From the NCBI RefSeq assembly GCF_028769735.1, contig NC_088173.1, positions 17,672,038-17,736,037 of the forward strand: a DNA stretch of 64,000 bases, given 5' to 3'. Source of the DNA: Zonotrichia leucophrys gambelii (Eukaryota; Chordata; Aves; Passeriformes; Passerellidae). This document shows, in pieces, positions 13,451-25,992 of the stretch (within the stretch, counting starts at the first letter, position 1; every line of letters starts with the position of its first letter). The notes beneath the pieces are model-generated. The model had not been told where the DNA came from. It did not search any database and saw only the letters and a list, made by a program, of their open reading frames with translations. The position numbers were made by a program, and so were the translations under genes.

Positions 13451-15510
13451 GTAAGTCACAGTAAAGTACTTTGGTGGAAAAAAAAGTAACAGGGGCAAAA
13501 AATTTAAGTAATATGTAACAATTGCTATGCTTAAGAAAATTAGTGTGATTGAAAAATTGCCTCCTAAGAAGCAAGAGCCCCTAATGTCTGGGGGCTAGAA
13601 ATACCAGTTACCACTAAAGACTTAGACCATCACAATGCAGGGAGTTATACAAAATTCTGTGGAAAGAATTTCCTGTAGCCTGGCCTGTGGCATCGGTAGA
13701 AAGGCTGACATCAAGGCTTTTCATGTCACCACTGCCAGGACAGGGGCAGGAATATTCATAAGATACTTTGCATTCTCCCCAAAACTGCTTGTCACCAAGG
13801 CAGAGAGAGTCAAGAGCAGCACGCTGCCCATGGCACTCGCTGGAAAAGGCAAGAAAACCATTGGGAGAGCACAATTACAAGACCCACGCTGGCTAATGAG
13901 ACAAAACTGGAATTGTGCTTTTCCAGGCAGGTTATGTTATTTTCATGCAAAAAACTCTTCATATTAAGTGAAAGAATCAGTGTACAGCTTTTCTCAGTTT
14001 TTGTGCAATGGAAAGTATTTTTCATGAACATCTGAATGTATTTCTGCTCCCTTCTACTCTCAAACTTCATAGCTCAAGAGAATGATATGTGGGAAACAGT
14101 TTTAAATGTAGGTATTTCTTTTGTCTTTGTTTGGAAGTGGAAGGAGACCAAATTAGAACAGAAATATGTAAAAATGGATATGAAAACTGCAGTTGTGTGA
14201 TGTATGATGTGCTTTGAAAATGACTAATATTTATATGTGCTCTACTGAGAGTTATGCATCAAAGTTGATGAGAAAATTTCCTTTACTATCAAAGGGAATG
14301 CCTTTTAGGATAAAAATCTCATAAATTGACTCATGCTTTCTTTTTAAACTGCTATTCTTAATTCTATCATAGCATTTTTTGGGTACTTTCCCATCTATAT
14401 ATATCCTATACTGAAAATCTAAACAGCAGTCCAATTTAAGTAGTTTAAGTAAAAACTGCATTTATAAGAACAGAGAATAAGAATTAGTACATAATTTAAG
14501 CACATCTCTGAAAATATGAAATCCAAGTTATTTTGACCAAAAATTCTTCTGTGGTGCTCCTGCTTCAAGTACTCATCTTGCTGTTGGCAATGTGTAGTGT
14601 ATTAAACAGAAAACTGGAAGCTGTCACCAGTGTTAGTTCTGCAAGATTTAGTGCTGCAGTGAAACAAACAGCAAAGCTGATTTGACTAAAAGCAACTGTC
14701 ACTTCATCATAGCAGGTCAGTGAAATCCTAAACAAAAAAAAAAATAGAGAGTTTAAATTTAACATTATTAAAGGCCAAAGTTAGTTAATTTCCTGCTACA
14801 ACTGATTTACCTCCTAAGTAATTTGAAAATAAGATAGTCACATACCTGGAACACTCAGGCTTTATCAATCAAAATCCATCTACATCACTTTTTTTAAAAA
14901 CCTAATTAATTTTTAATCCAGTATTAGCTGTCTGGAAAAATTGTCTCTCCGTCAAATAAGTAACTAGGAAAAGGTAATGGTTTTGCTTTAAATAAATCAA
15001 ATGTTCATCATTAGAGCTAACAATAAACATTAGAGCAAAGACAGTCTTCTTAAATAGAGCTAATTTTAAATGTGTAAATTTGAGAAACACAAAATTTAAA
15101 AAGAAGATGAAAAAAGGAAAGTGGAATGGAAGGTCTTTAAAAGGAAGATGAAAAGGAAAATGGTCTGATGCTCCTAAGATAATACAACTGTGAGAAGCAT
15201 ATATACAGTATAATTCATGTGTTAATTTACAGGTTTCCTTTCTGTCTCATGTTAAGCTGGAGACACAAATTCTCAGTTGCTTGGGGTTTCAGATTATAAC
15301 TTTTCACACAGAAATAGGATTTATAGCGTTCTTACAAACAAGAATAACATGTAAATTGGATTGCTTTAGTGGAACACAAATACTTGTGAATGTCCCAAAT
15401 GCCTGAACTTCTTTGGTGAACTTTGGAAAGCTCTGGAAATCATGATTAATGTCTAATCAGAGTCATTGTAAAGGGAAAACTGAAACCCACAGGCCCTATT
15501 CAGAACTTTC
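13451..15510. other. non-coding stretch
   Basis: No supported gene. A minus-strand open segment at 14565-14727 sits behind a strong pyrimidine tract and TTTAG acceptor, and is discussed as a finding. Open frames on both strands near 13614-13967 overlap each other, and neither shows a domain. Confidence 0.65.
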
Positions 15511-15536
15511 TGGCATTCCCCAGGTTGGGAATGCCA
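15511..15536. repeat. perfect 10-bp-stem hairpin with inverted CATTCC sites
   Basis: TGGCATTCCC (15511-15520) and GGGAATGCCA (15527-15536) are exact inverse complements around a 6-base loop, CAGGTT. Each arm contains CATTCC/GGAATG, the core of the MCAT element bound by TEAD factors. The arm ends, TGGCA and TGCCA, are NFI half-site-like. The symmetry is read directly from the sequence; any factor binding is inference. Confidence 0.85.
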
Positions 15537-15635
15537 TCGTAATTGTTGCTGGCCTAAGTGAAGAACCTTCTCAGGAGTGTCTGGGAGCAGGGCTGTCTGC
15601 CACAGCTAATAACTCACTCAGTATCTAGCCCTGCA

Positions 15636-15745
15636 GCTCCGTAACGCTGCGGCCCCAGCGGCGCGCCTGCTCTGTGTGACAGAGCGGCTGATGGATGGCA
15701 AGAGCGGGCAGAAATGGTAATGAGCCCTGGGATTCGGGGGGACAC
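15636..15745. promoter_or_regulatory. small CpG cluster
   Basis: This is a local GC- and CpG-rich patch in otherwise CpG-poor DNA. It includes GCGGCGCGCC around 15656-15666 and about nine CpGs in roughly 100 bases. It contains a perfect 7-bp hairpin at 15669-15685 (GCTCTGT, GTG, ACAGAGC). It lies about 100 bases right of the CATTCC hairpin, so the two may form one regulatory element. There is no TATA box or open frame that would make it a clear promoter. Confidence 0.4.
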
Positions 15746-18700
15746 TACCCACCTTATGTGTTGGAAGAATTTATGAAGATAACATGACATACTAATATAT
15801 TTTTACAGCCCAAACAAGATATTTTATGCCAGCTGTGGGATCCACACATAGTTTATCAATATAACTTCCAAGACCTTTCCCCTTTTTTTCCTCTGTGCTT
15901 GAACATTGTGTTATTATCGAAGTAGGTAAAAGCAAGTTGCTAAATGGAAAACTTACTAGCATTTTGCTTCTTTTTACCTATCTTTTTATATCCATTTTGA
16001 AAGAAAGTACAATTCTTTTCATGCATAAAATCTCTTCCCTGAAATGATACTCTATCCTGTATTTGTCTCCTGGTACATTGGTGCATGCAAAATATTCTGC
16101 ACAATCACATGGTTCTATGTTGCACAGATTCTTCAGCAATTTTTTAAAAATAGAAGTAAATACCATCAGATTTGATTTTTGCTATAAAACTGGTGCAGCT
16201 AACCAACCTGAAATACTATTTGCAAAACTGTAACACTAACATTAAATTCCTTCCAGTCCTTTGCTGCTATGAAATACCAGCCAACTATCTGAGGACTATG
16301 TGAAACATATTTAATTTACTTTATGCTGATCTATGAGCTCATTTTCAAGTAGCTGACTTCCTGTGTTAATGGTTTACCAGATGTAATACTTTTAAAATAT
16401 AATATTTTTTAAATGCAGAAAAACTATTTGGCCACTAGGCAATGAAGTACATAAAATGTAGCCTGACATTTCTGGGGACTATTTTCTCTAATTCACAAAA
16501 CACAGAATCTATAACTGTGTGAGACTGAGGAATTTCAGACTTCAGAGTAACCATCCAAGCAACGGTGACATTGAAATCCACATCATACTTTAAAATTCTC
16601 CAAAACCACATGCATGCCAAATTTAAAGCCTTCCTAACTGCTTCTTCCCAAACCCCTGATCATTCCACACCTCTGAGACGGGCTCAAGGAACTGAGTTAC
16701 ACTGTATAGGTCAGTATTTTTGTGGTGTGTTTTGTAGACTTGAACTCTGGGAGGGAGTCTTCATGTTTAACTATTACACAATCAAATAAAAAGAAAGATG
16801 CAGAGTATAAAGTACCCTTCCAAATCTGACTAATTATACTAAATCTATTTAAATATTTATTTCCATTTTCCTTTCCATTTCCTTTCTATTATCTTTGTTC
16901 GTAGAAAAGAGACATTAATGAAAAGAAAAAAGAAAACAGAAGTAGTTGCTATGTTGCTTTTCAGGTTGATGACAGCAAACACACAGACTGTCTTTGTTTG
17001 AGTTAGATAGAAAGGACCCAAGATGTTAAACAAAGGAAATGAGTAACTCAACATGACCAGGAAAATGGATACTTTGATACATACCTAATTTTGTTTTATG
17101 GTGCTTTATAATGCATAATCAAATTCCACAACAGTAAATGTGGATTAAGTCAATGGTGAAAACAGATTGTTAATGAAAATATAATAGGTTTATGCTCATT
17201 TCCCATAAGATTACTCCTTCACTGTACAACAGGTTATAAATTTATAGTGATCTAAAGTGAAATTATATTTCTTGGAATTTTCAAAGCTAACAATGGTATT
17301 CAGCCCCAGATTTAAAGGAAACCATTAGTCTTGGTCTGTCATGTGCATCAGGGTTCAGAAGGCAGTACACTGTTACATCACTGAGGCCCTGCCAGATATC
17401 CCAAAAGGAAAGCTGAAGAGCCATACATCTGGCCTACAACTTTGCCAGATACACTCTCATGTCTGTGGCCAGGGCAGATATGGTAAAAGGCACCCTCTGA
17501 ATGCCTTGGCTCGCACCGCAGAGGTGAGAAAGTGATGGCAGAATTACACCAAGGCTGCTACAAATTTCTTCTGGGAAGAATTTCAGTTGTAACTGACCAT
17601 GGCCACGACCTGAATCCCACATCAAGGCTCTACCAGTGCTCAGGAGTGAGGCTACACATTTCTTAGTGTGGGATTAGAGTCCCAAAACAAATTGAAATTT
17701 GCTCTGTCTTCCCCCATAACCCGTATGTTTGAACCATATTGTCAGCATCTGTTTAGATGAATCTAGTGAGTCAGGAATGTTCCAATGTAACCTTGTTTTA
17801 CTAGAAAGACAGCAATTTATCAAAACTGAAATTTTGTGGCACTATGCCAGATTTTGTTGAAAAGCTTTCAGGTGCTTGATAGTTTTCAGTGAGATAAAGA
17901 ACCTGCAGACCTGAAATCTAGCCCATGTCTCCATATCTACCATAAACTGGGTTATCATACTGCTTCTATTTGGAGGAAAAACCCTCCTTTTTAGTCTACA
18001 AATTTTATTTAGTTGAAGAGGAGTTTGTCTGTTTCCTTGTACATTCTAGACATCTGGTACACTGAAAAGAAAAAAGCCTCAATAATTTAACTGGGCTGTT
18101 GAACACATGAAAATTGTGAGCAAATGACCAATATATGTGAACAAATGGACTGCTTGAACACAGATTTCCACCAAAGCATTCCCACAGAAATTTGTGATGC
18201 CCAGCTCCCCATAGCAACATGTAGTATCCATACCCAAATATGTTGGCTTTAGTATCTCTATACATTGCCCTATAAAACTGTATCATTTTTCCCAGAACAA
18301 GGCAACTGCACTTGGATGGATTGAAAAACATATATTTTGCTCCTGGATATCTGAGAGTAACTTATGGGTCCCTCATCCATGTCAATGCTCCCAACCTGCA
18401 GAGTCTGAGGAGCCTTTCCAGGCAATCTTGCAGGAGCAGTCTCCTGTGAGCATTTCCACAAGGCACATCTGTGAGTTAGGCACACCTACAGTTCTCCTAT
18501 ATTCACAACTTATCAAACCTGCTAAGTTCACCCCTGCCTGCTTTCAGTAGTCAATACCTGCAAATTAATTAATTTCCCTGATTTGGCAAATGTTCCAAGC
18601 AGGAAAATATCTTCAGCTCCTTCTAGTTAATTCTTTAGAGCAAGAATTATCCATAAGTTTCAGCACTGCCAACAACAACAGTCTATAATTCAATAATAAA

Positions 18701-19844
18701 TAATAACACATTCAACAAATTAATATAAACAAGTAACAATATTAACAATTTAACATAACAAATTAATATAAATACTAATGAAAGCCTCTAATACCTCAAA
18801 AATCTTGAAGTGGCTCCCACTGTAGGATAACTATTTGAGTGAATGAAAATCATTCATTCCTGCTGATGTGTGTTTGGGTTTTTAGTGGTATAAGCTTGTT
18901 GGGAAAACGGGTCTCACAGAAATGTGGAAGAAGTTCACAGATCTGGAGTAGCCTCTTTCTATTTACCAATCCCTGCTAAATCTCAGGCACATCCACTTAA
19001 ATGCACACAGGTGCATTGCAGTAACATTTTATGGACAAATTTCCAAAGGGGCTGGAGCCCATGCTGCCATAAGCAGTATTCTTGCATTTCCGTGTCCAAA
19101 TTCCTCAGTGTATCAACAACTTTAAATAGATATGTGGATTCATCTTGGGCAGCCAGAAGGAGTGTAGCTGTTTCTGCTGTGCAGTGATGCCATATGCAAC
19201 CTCCATTTACTTGCTTCAAAGCTTGTAGTTGAAGAAATTTTCATATTTCCTCCTACATGCCTCTTTGATAACTTTGTCATCTAGTTAGCTTTCAGTACAT
19301 TTGTGATACTTAATCTACTAAGAACACAAGAGTTACTAATATTTCTAAGTGTTAAAGTACTTTATGCAGATATTGAGGAAGGAAAAAAATCATTATTTTG
19401 TCTAGTTTATCCAGTGTTTATACAGGGTTTACTCTATAGAAATATATAAGGTAAAAAGCCTTTTGATTTCATGTATAAAATGAGAAAAGAAAAACAATAC
19501 TACAATACAGACACAGACTTGATGTAACAGAAGAATATTACATAGGCCACCAGTTACTACATTTGACCATAAGAAATCTATGGAATTTTTTACTGGTTAC
19601 TTGGCAGAATATTTTCTAGATTAATGAAAAGCTTTGTTTATTTTCTGGGGACTACAGTTTTATAATTGAATGTTATTGACAGGAAAAGAAGCATGTACAT
19701 TTTTATAGCTAGTGTCAAGTTGAGTTCTGGACCCACAATAAGATCCAAAGCAGAGGAAAGAACTGGCAAATATCATAAGAAATAATTTCTACACTCACAT
19801 GAAATGTATATGAAGATGCTTCTTCTCAGTTACAGGCAGAGCAA
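15746..19844. other. non-coding stretch
   Basis: No supported gene. It holds AT-rich segments with an imperfect direct duplication at 18714-18772 (listed separately). A GC-richer patch at about 17340-17640 has overlapping short open frames on both strands and no motif. Confidence 0.75.
18714..18772 (+). repeat. 16-bp perfect direct repeat, 43-base period
   Basis: AACAAATTAATATAAA occurs at 18714-18729 and again at 18757-18772 within an AAT/AAC-rich stretch. This suggests a local tandem duplication in low-complexity DNA. Confidence 0.8.
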
Positions 19845-19874
19845 TGAGTGAGTGAGTGAGTGAGTGAGTGAGTG
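19845..19874 (+). repeat. TGAG tetranucleotide microsatellite
   Basis: Seven and a half uninterrupted copies of TGAG. Confidence 0.97.
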
Positions 19875-21549
19875 CACTTTTTTGCTATACTGTATGTAGA
19901 AAAGAAAAAAATGGATGCTGTAGGATAAAAAATTCTCTTGCAGAGAACTCAAGAGACACACCCCCTAGAAACACCTAGATCACAATGCAGAATATTTTCC
20001 AGAATTTTTATAGTGGGGGCACTGTATTAAACACAGCAGGAACTTGACTTTGGCCAGATCCTGATGGGTTCTGTCTTTAACCTTGAGGTGAAGGAGAAAT
20101 GTGGCAGTCTGTACTATCAGTGTCAGAGTGCTCCAGTGGCACTGACTATTTGTCATGCTACTTTCACTCTGGTTTGTCAAAATAATTTCTGAGCTTTTGA
20201 GACTCCAGTGTTCCTCTGTAAGAGTTGGATTTTGTGTGAACCCGTTTATCTCCCTGACACTTGGTTGCTGCAGTGTGATTACACAATTTCTTGTAGGACT
20301 GTGCTTTATTGGAGGCCAGAGACCTCTGCAGTGTAGTGTTGGCACTAAGAGTACCATAAAGCCAGGGCTGTTTCAAAGGAATTGGCCATTCAATGAAAAA
20401 GTAAAACTGTATTCTTAAGATTTTCAAAACTAAAACTATTAAGATATCCCATTCATCTAGATATCCTAGGCCAAGATTTTCAAAGATCAAGATAACAAAA
20501 AAATCATTGCTATCAAAACTGGACATATATACTATTTTCAAATTTGAGAGGTGGAAATAAAGGAAATTTTCTGTAATGCAACATTGGAGACAAATATCCT
20601 CAACTGGTGCCTTTGAAAGAAATAGTTGCTTGTTTAAGTCATCGTTTTCCTACCGTAATATCAGAATGATCCTGCAGGTAATTGTATCTTTCTGACAAAA
20701 TTCTGATATACGTATATAAATTTTATGGTCAAATTTATGAACGGCTGCTGCAGCCCATGGGTCCTACACCTGTCAAAAGCTCAATTGCCACAGTATTCAT
20801 TGTGACATTATAATTGTGTGATAGTATAATATTCATATTTTATCTTTTTTATAGCAATAAATGACAAATTGTATTTGTATATATCCACAAAACAAAAGTG
20901 AAATATAAAACACATACACAAGGGACTTCAAGGAACAATTCAAGGAAAGTGAAGCACCAGAAGAGAGGAATCACCACAACTCAATTGCCCTGTAAAAATT
21001 TATATTTTGCCTTTTTTTGGCTAGTGCACTGCTGAATAATTTTAACTATGCAGTAAAAACAAAGGTTTTCTTTACAATATCAGCTCCCAGTCCTGCCCTC
21101 TGTACCTTTGCAGTCTATTACACCCAGATGAGTTCTTCTTTTCATTACAGTTAATTTCTTCTTTTTCTTTATACTGCCTAAGTATGAATGGAAAGAAAAC
21201 GAGTGAGGCAGTCTCTGCTTCCAGTCCCCATACTCACATTGTCCCACAGCAGCCAGATTTTGCAGTTCCAGGGAAAACTGTCAACCTGCCAGCCCTGGCC
21301 TGGAGCACACTCAGCTCCAACGAAGTACTCAGCAAATTAACTGCTAAACTCTAAGGGGGGATCCCAGCAGATAGAGTTTCTTTGATGCTGTTGCTGAAGT
21401 GGAAGGTGTTGAATGTGCTTAGCTTGGCCAAGTTTAGGCATATCATTAGAAACTCAGTAAAAGGCACTTTCTGAGCAGCAGATGCAATATTTTTCTTTTC
21501 CAAGTTTTAAGGCTGCATGGGTTGGTTACAGGAGAGATTTTCAATAAGC

Positions 21550-21584
21550 TTTTTTTCTTTTTTTTCTTCTTTTTTTTTTTTTTT
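21550..21584 (+). repeat. interrupted T-rich tract
   Basis: Nearly pure T broken by single C residues, read as a low-complexity polypyrimidine tract. Confidence 0.9.
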
Positions 21585-23633
21585 GAAAGAGCTAACTCTC
21601 TAAAGAGGTATATTCCATCAGAGGTGAAAAAAAAAAACACCAACAAAGAAGAATTCTGTAGTTAGCTTGGCAAAATCATATTGAAAACAGAATATTTTGT
21701 AATTCTACAGTAAAAGTGGCATGAAAACAAAGCTAAAGACAGCACTGCTTGTTCTGTTGACAGTATTCATGGAGTTAGTTAGGTTTCCTACCTCCTGAAC
21801 TATAACTTTTGAGAGGTTTTGTCATCCAGTCTCTCATGAAGAAAGTTTTAAGTTCCCTTTGGGATAGTGTATATATATGATCCCAGCTGATGTATTTTCA
21901 GTCTTGAGGAATGTATAACTTTTTCTGGTAGCTAAAAATACCTTTATGAAATGAGTTGTTTAAGTTGTTACAGGATCATAAAACCCCCAAAAGCAAATAA
22001 AATATACCTTGAAACAAAAGACACCCATGTTAACAATTTCTAGTTGGGTGGATACAGCCAGGTGCCTCTGAATAAAAGAGAAATCTTTCACATCAAAAAA
22101 TCAAAACTAAAGAAATGTTCCACATGCTGCCTGTTAGGAGCTGACTTACTGTAGAAGCACCTACAACAGGATACAACTGCAAAACTGTGGCTAAAGGAGC
22201 ATTGCTCAGCACAAGTGCAGAAGGCCCCAAGTACAAGAATAAATCACCTTTTCAGAGAGATAATGCCCAGTTGTCTCATTGGACTCCTTCCAGCAGGGTC
22301 TGGATTTGGGTTTCTGGCACAGGCTGAGGGCTCAGGTTACTGCTGGGCACTCCTCAAGCACCTTGCTCTCTGTGCATAAGTGTGCAACCACGCTGGCTGC
22401 AGTCAGGCTGGCAGCCCGGCATTCCTCCTCACTCCTGCTCCACAGACCAAGACCTGCACCACCCTCAGGGTGAGGGATCTACTCCCAGCTGTTTTCCCTT
22501 ATTTAGAGAAGCAGAAATAAACTGCCTCCAAGTAGTTCCCAGCTCCTCTGGTACCTCTTAATTCTTCCTTAACAGTTACAGAATTCATATATCTTATCAA
22601 ATTTCCAGAAGGTAGAAAACACTGAAGGCTAAAAAAACACCCATTGCAGCTGAAAACGTTGCTCCTTATTTTCAGATAATCCCAATGTATATCTCTACCC
22701 ATCTTTTTTTACCACTGGCATTAGACTCAGGCTCTGCTGCTGCCCAGGTCAGAGAAATGTCTTTACACCACCAGCCACCCAAAAAATGAGAGCAAAAAGG
22801 AGCAGGAAAAGGCTTTGCCTGCCCTTGCATAGCCATGTCAGGAGTTCACCAGATGTTAATGTGCGAAACAGAAAGATGGTGTCGTTCATGTGAGTTCAGC
22901 CTGTCAGTGTTTGGCAGCACGTGATATCCCCTTCATGCTGTGCACCAAAAGATGAACATAGTTGAAAGGATTTGCTGGAAGCCCAAGAAAGCTGAGAAAT
23001 CTTGCTGAAAGTCCTATGTGAAGTCTGAGCCTGTCTGCTCTCCAACCATTCCACCTTGCTACAGCTAACCAGGCAGAGATTCAGACTGAGAACAAAACTC
23101 TTCCAGTGGATGCAGGTTTATGCATCAATGAGAGAAAAAAAAAAGTATTCTGGCACTTGCAACGAGTGCTGATCCCTTGTTCACAATTCATAAGAATGAC
23201 TCCACACTGAGACATTCAAAGGGCTTAAACTCCATGAAGGTATTCCAGTGCTTAGGGGCATTCTGCCAATTCTCATACAATCTATTGGAGGTTTTCCTTA
23301 ATTTTCAATTGTTAAAATCCAGAAAACAGGTAAAGATTTCCAGAAGACAAAAGTAGACATCAGTTCCCTAGCACAAAATGCATGCATTAAAAGTGGCAGG
23401 CTCCATTCAAATCCTTGGGGAACAGGGCATGCCAAGTTTCATCTGGCACTCAACCACACTTGTCTATTTAGAAAGCTGGTGTCAGGGATTCCTAACCATG
23501 GTCTCAACCATGGGTTTTGACACAAATCCATTTATACTACATAAATCATGAATTCATTCCTTCAAATACCAAAGTCGATTTTGAAATCTTATGTTTATAA
23601 CGGTTCATCTATATTCATCAGTACTATCACCTT

Positions 23634-23651
23634 AAAAAAAAAAAAAAAAAA
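23634..23651 (+). repeat. A(18) homopolymer
   Basis: Eighteen uninterrupted A residues. Nothing around it suggests a processed pseudogene tail. Confidence 0.95.
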
Positions 23652-25810
23652 CAGAAACTTTTAACAATATTACCAGGAATGCAATGGGAACAGAACACGA
23701 GATTTTTTTTCTTTTAAGCTACAAATCTGAAGTGGAAGTGAATGTTAAACGTATGCCTCCTACTAAAACTTTATGAAAAATGAAATGCACAAAAAGCTGG
23801 ATCCTTGCCATGACACCCATTATGGTGAAGTCTGAGACTCTGACCCTTCGTGTTATACTTATTGTGTTTTTGACACATTTAGTCAATTAAAATGGGTGAA
23901 GTGTAATTTGTTTTTCTTAAGTTTAATACAGCATGTCAATAGAAGCTAACCAAAATTTATAGTAGGAACACTAAAACTGCCACTTGCACTTAAACAAATG
24001 AACACAATTTATCATGGTTGAAATAAAAGGAACATCATGTGCATTTGACTTTATACTTCACATGAGCATGTTGCCAAATATAGGAAAGCATGTTACAGCT
24101 GACACTTCCAATGGAAAAGACATTTTACTTCACATTAAATATTGGTGTGAAAAATTTGGACCTTGTCCAATCCTAAGAAGTGTTAACGTTGGCACTTCCA
24201 CTGTATACTTTTACTGTAAATTGTTGTAACATTTATTTGACATGGAATACCCAAAGGATTGATGAGTAAAGAAAGGAAGACTTTTTATTGTGCCATGTTC
24301 CCTTTTTCAGTCATGCATACTAAGCCTTTACATCTTCAGAGTTTAAACAAGTCACCACCTGTACTCAATCGGTGAAAGTTATTTTTCATGCAACTGGAGT
24401 TTGCCTTTTTTATAAACCTATAAAAGCACACATTTTCCATTTTATTGGTCAGCAAAGCAATGGCTGATTTAACCATAAAACTTACAAATGTTGTTTCTTT
24501 ATGGAGATCTATGTTTTTTTAGCCCTTTATAATTCCTTGGAATATAAGCCTCCTTCATTTCATTTGTTGTCAGAGAGTGAAAACACAAAACAAAGTGGAG
24601 TATTTTTTCTTTTCATTAGAAAAGTTCACCTAACACTACTACCACTTATATTATTGCCCACAGACTACTAAAGATTTAGGAGGAACAAAGTACTGCTGCA
24701 TAAAAATTTATCCGCTTCAATTAAGTACCTGCACAAGAATTCTGTGTTCGTATTATGTGAACTATAACTGCATTTATCTGCAGTAATGAAGCACTGTAAA
24801 ATGTTGGAAAAGTGCTGAGGGGCACTTCGTATGATTTACTGAACTGATCTCTAGGTTAAGAAAGCAGGCCTAAGACAAGGGAATTACTCTTTACATCCAT
24901 ATTTTTCAAATTAAGAAAATCCATAGCCTTTTGAATTATAAAATTAAATTTTAGAGACACAAACATGAAAATGATTGGGGTATTTTAACAATCTTAAATA
25001 CCCAGTCCAAGACTTTGAGTTTTAATCTCTTTAAATACAACACTTCAAGCTTTCTGCATTTGATTACAATTAAAAGAGAAATTTATATGCACAAATAGTG
25101 GGAAAACAGATTTTTTTTTCAAACTAGACAAGTAACACAGATGTCCTGTACCAGGGAGAAACCTCAACAACCATGAGAAGCAATGAAGAATGGAGAATGT
25201 AAACAGCAGAGGACACGAGCTGGTGCCTAGGGTTACATCTGGTGGCACCCAGAACATCAGGTAGTGGCACCCTCAGAGCCCCCCTGGAGAGAGGAATAGG
25301 TTTATTATTTAAATTTTTTAAGTACTGAAGTGAGTATCTATCCATTAAATGGAAAAAAATTCTATCCTTTTTGTGTTCTTTTGGCCTACAACTGAGTGTG
25401 AAAACCAAATCTAAGTGAATAGAGTCCTGAGAGAAGGACTTTGAATAGATGATCCATGTATTAGAAACTCATCAAGCCCACCTTCCCCTTTGCTATTTCT
25501 AAACTGCTCACATGCTCTTTAGAAAAGACTGAGGACAGGAGAAGCACAGGAGTGTAGAAATGCTTGGAGTAGGGATAAAATAAAAAAATATTTGGTAGAT
25601 TTACAGTACTAACCACTCAACCAAAAAAGGAATATCAGCAAAAGCAAAGCTAGCTCAATCTTCTCTCAGCCAGGTATGATCAAGGCATGTTGCTTCAATG
25701 TCATCCTCAGTCTTATCAAATTAGTTATTCATTACAATCTCATCACTCTGCTTAGCAATCGGGAAGTCAAAAAGATCACTCCTATCTCCTAACTCATAGC
25801 CGAAAGCAGT

Positions 25811-25992
25811 CATGTGGCAGAAGCATGTTTCCAAAGAGACTGTACAGGCTCCATCCTTGAGTGTTTTCAAGACTCAGCTGGATATACCCAGAGTAACCTG
25901 GTCTGATCTCATGCATGATGCTGGTTTTTCCCCCCTTTTTTTTTCAGGAGATGGCACTGGATACTCGTGACCTTCCTGCCTAACCTATGATG
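25811..25992 (+). mobile_element. decayed CR1 LINE 3' fragment
   Basis: The segment follows the end of the avian CR1 reverse-transcriptase frame and its 3' UTR. A 'catgtggcagaagcatg' stretch corresponds to the '...W-N-R' region, followed by CTCCATCCTTGAG, TTTTCAAGACTCAGCTGGA, AACCTGGTCTGATCTCAT, and a degenerate CAGGAG...CTTCCTGCCTAACC tail ending near TATGATG. Divergence is high and a C/T run (about 25926-25944) interrupts it, so this is an old, inactive 5'-truncated copy. The family assignment is by recognition of the 3'-end pattern. Confidence 0.72.

Larger units (their letters stand above)
19875..25810. other. non-coding stretch with poly-T and poly-A tracts
   Basis: No supported gene. 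It contains an interrupted T tract at 21550-21584 and an 18-A run at 23634-23651. Two overlapping 125-codon minus-strand frames near 19980-20541 are in different phases and featureless. The AT-rich block at about 23870-24490 has few simple repeats and looks like unique sequence; it could be a conserved non-coding element, but that cannot be judged without alignment. Confidence 0.7.

Noticed and set aside
19980..20541. Two overlapping 125-codon minus-strand frames
   Set aside because: Different phases over the same DNA, no motifs and no splice or start context.
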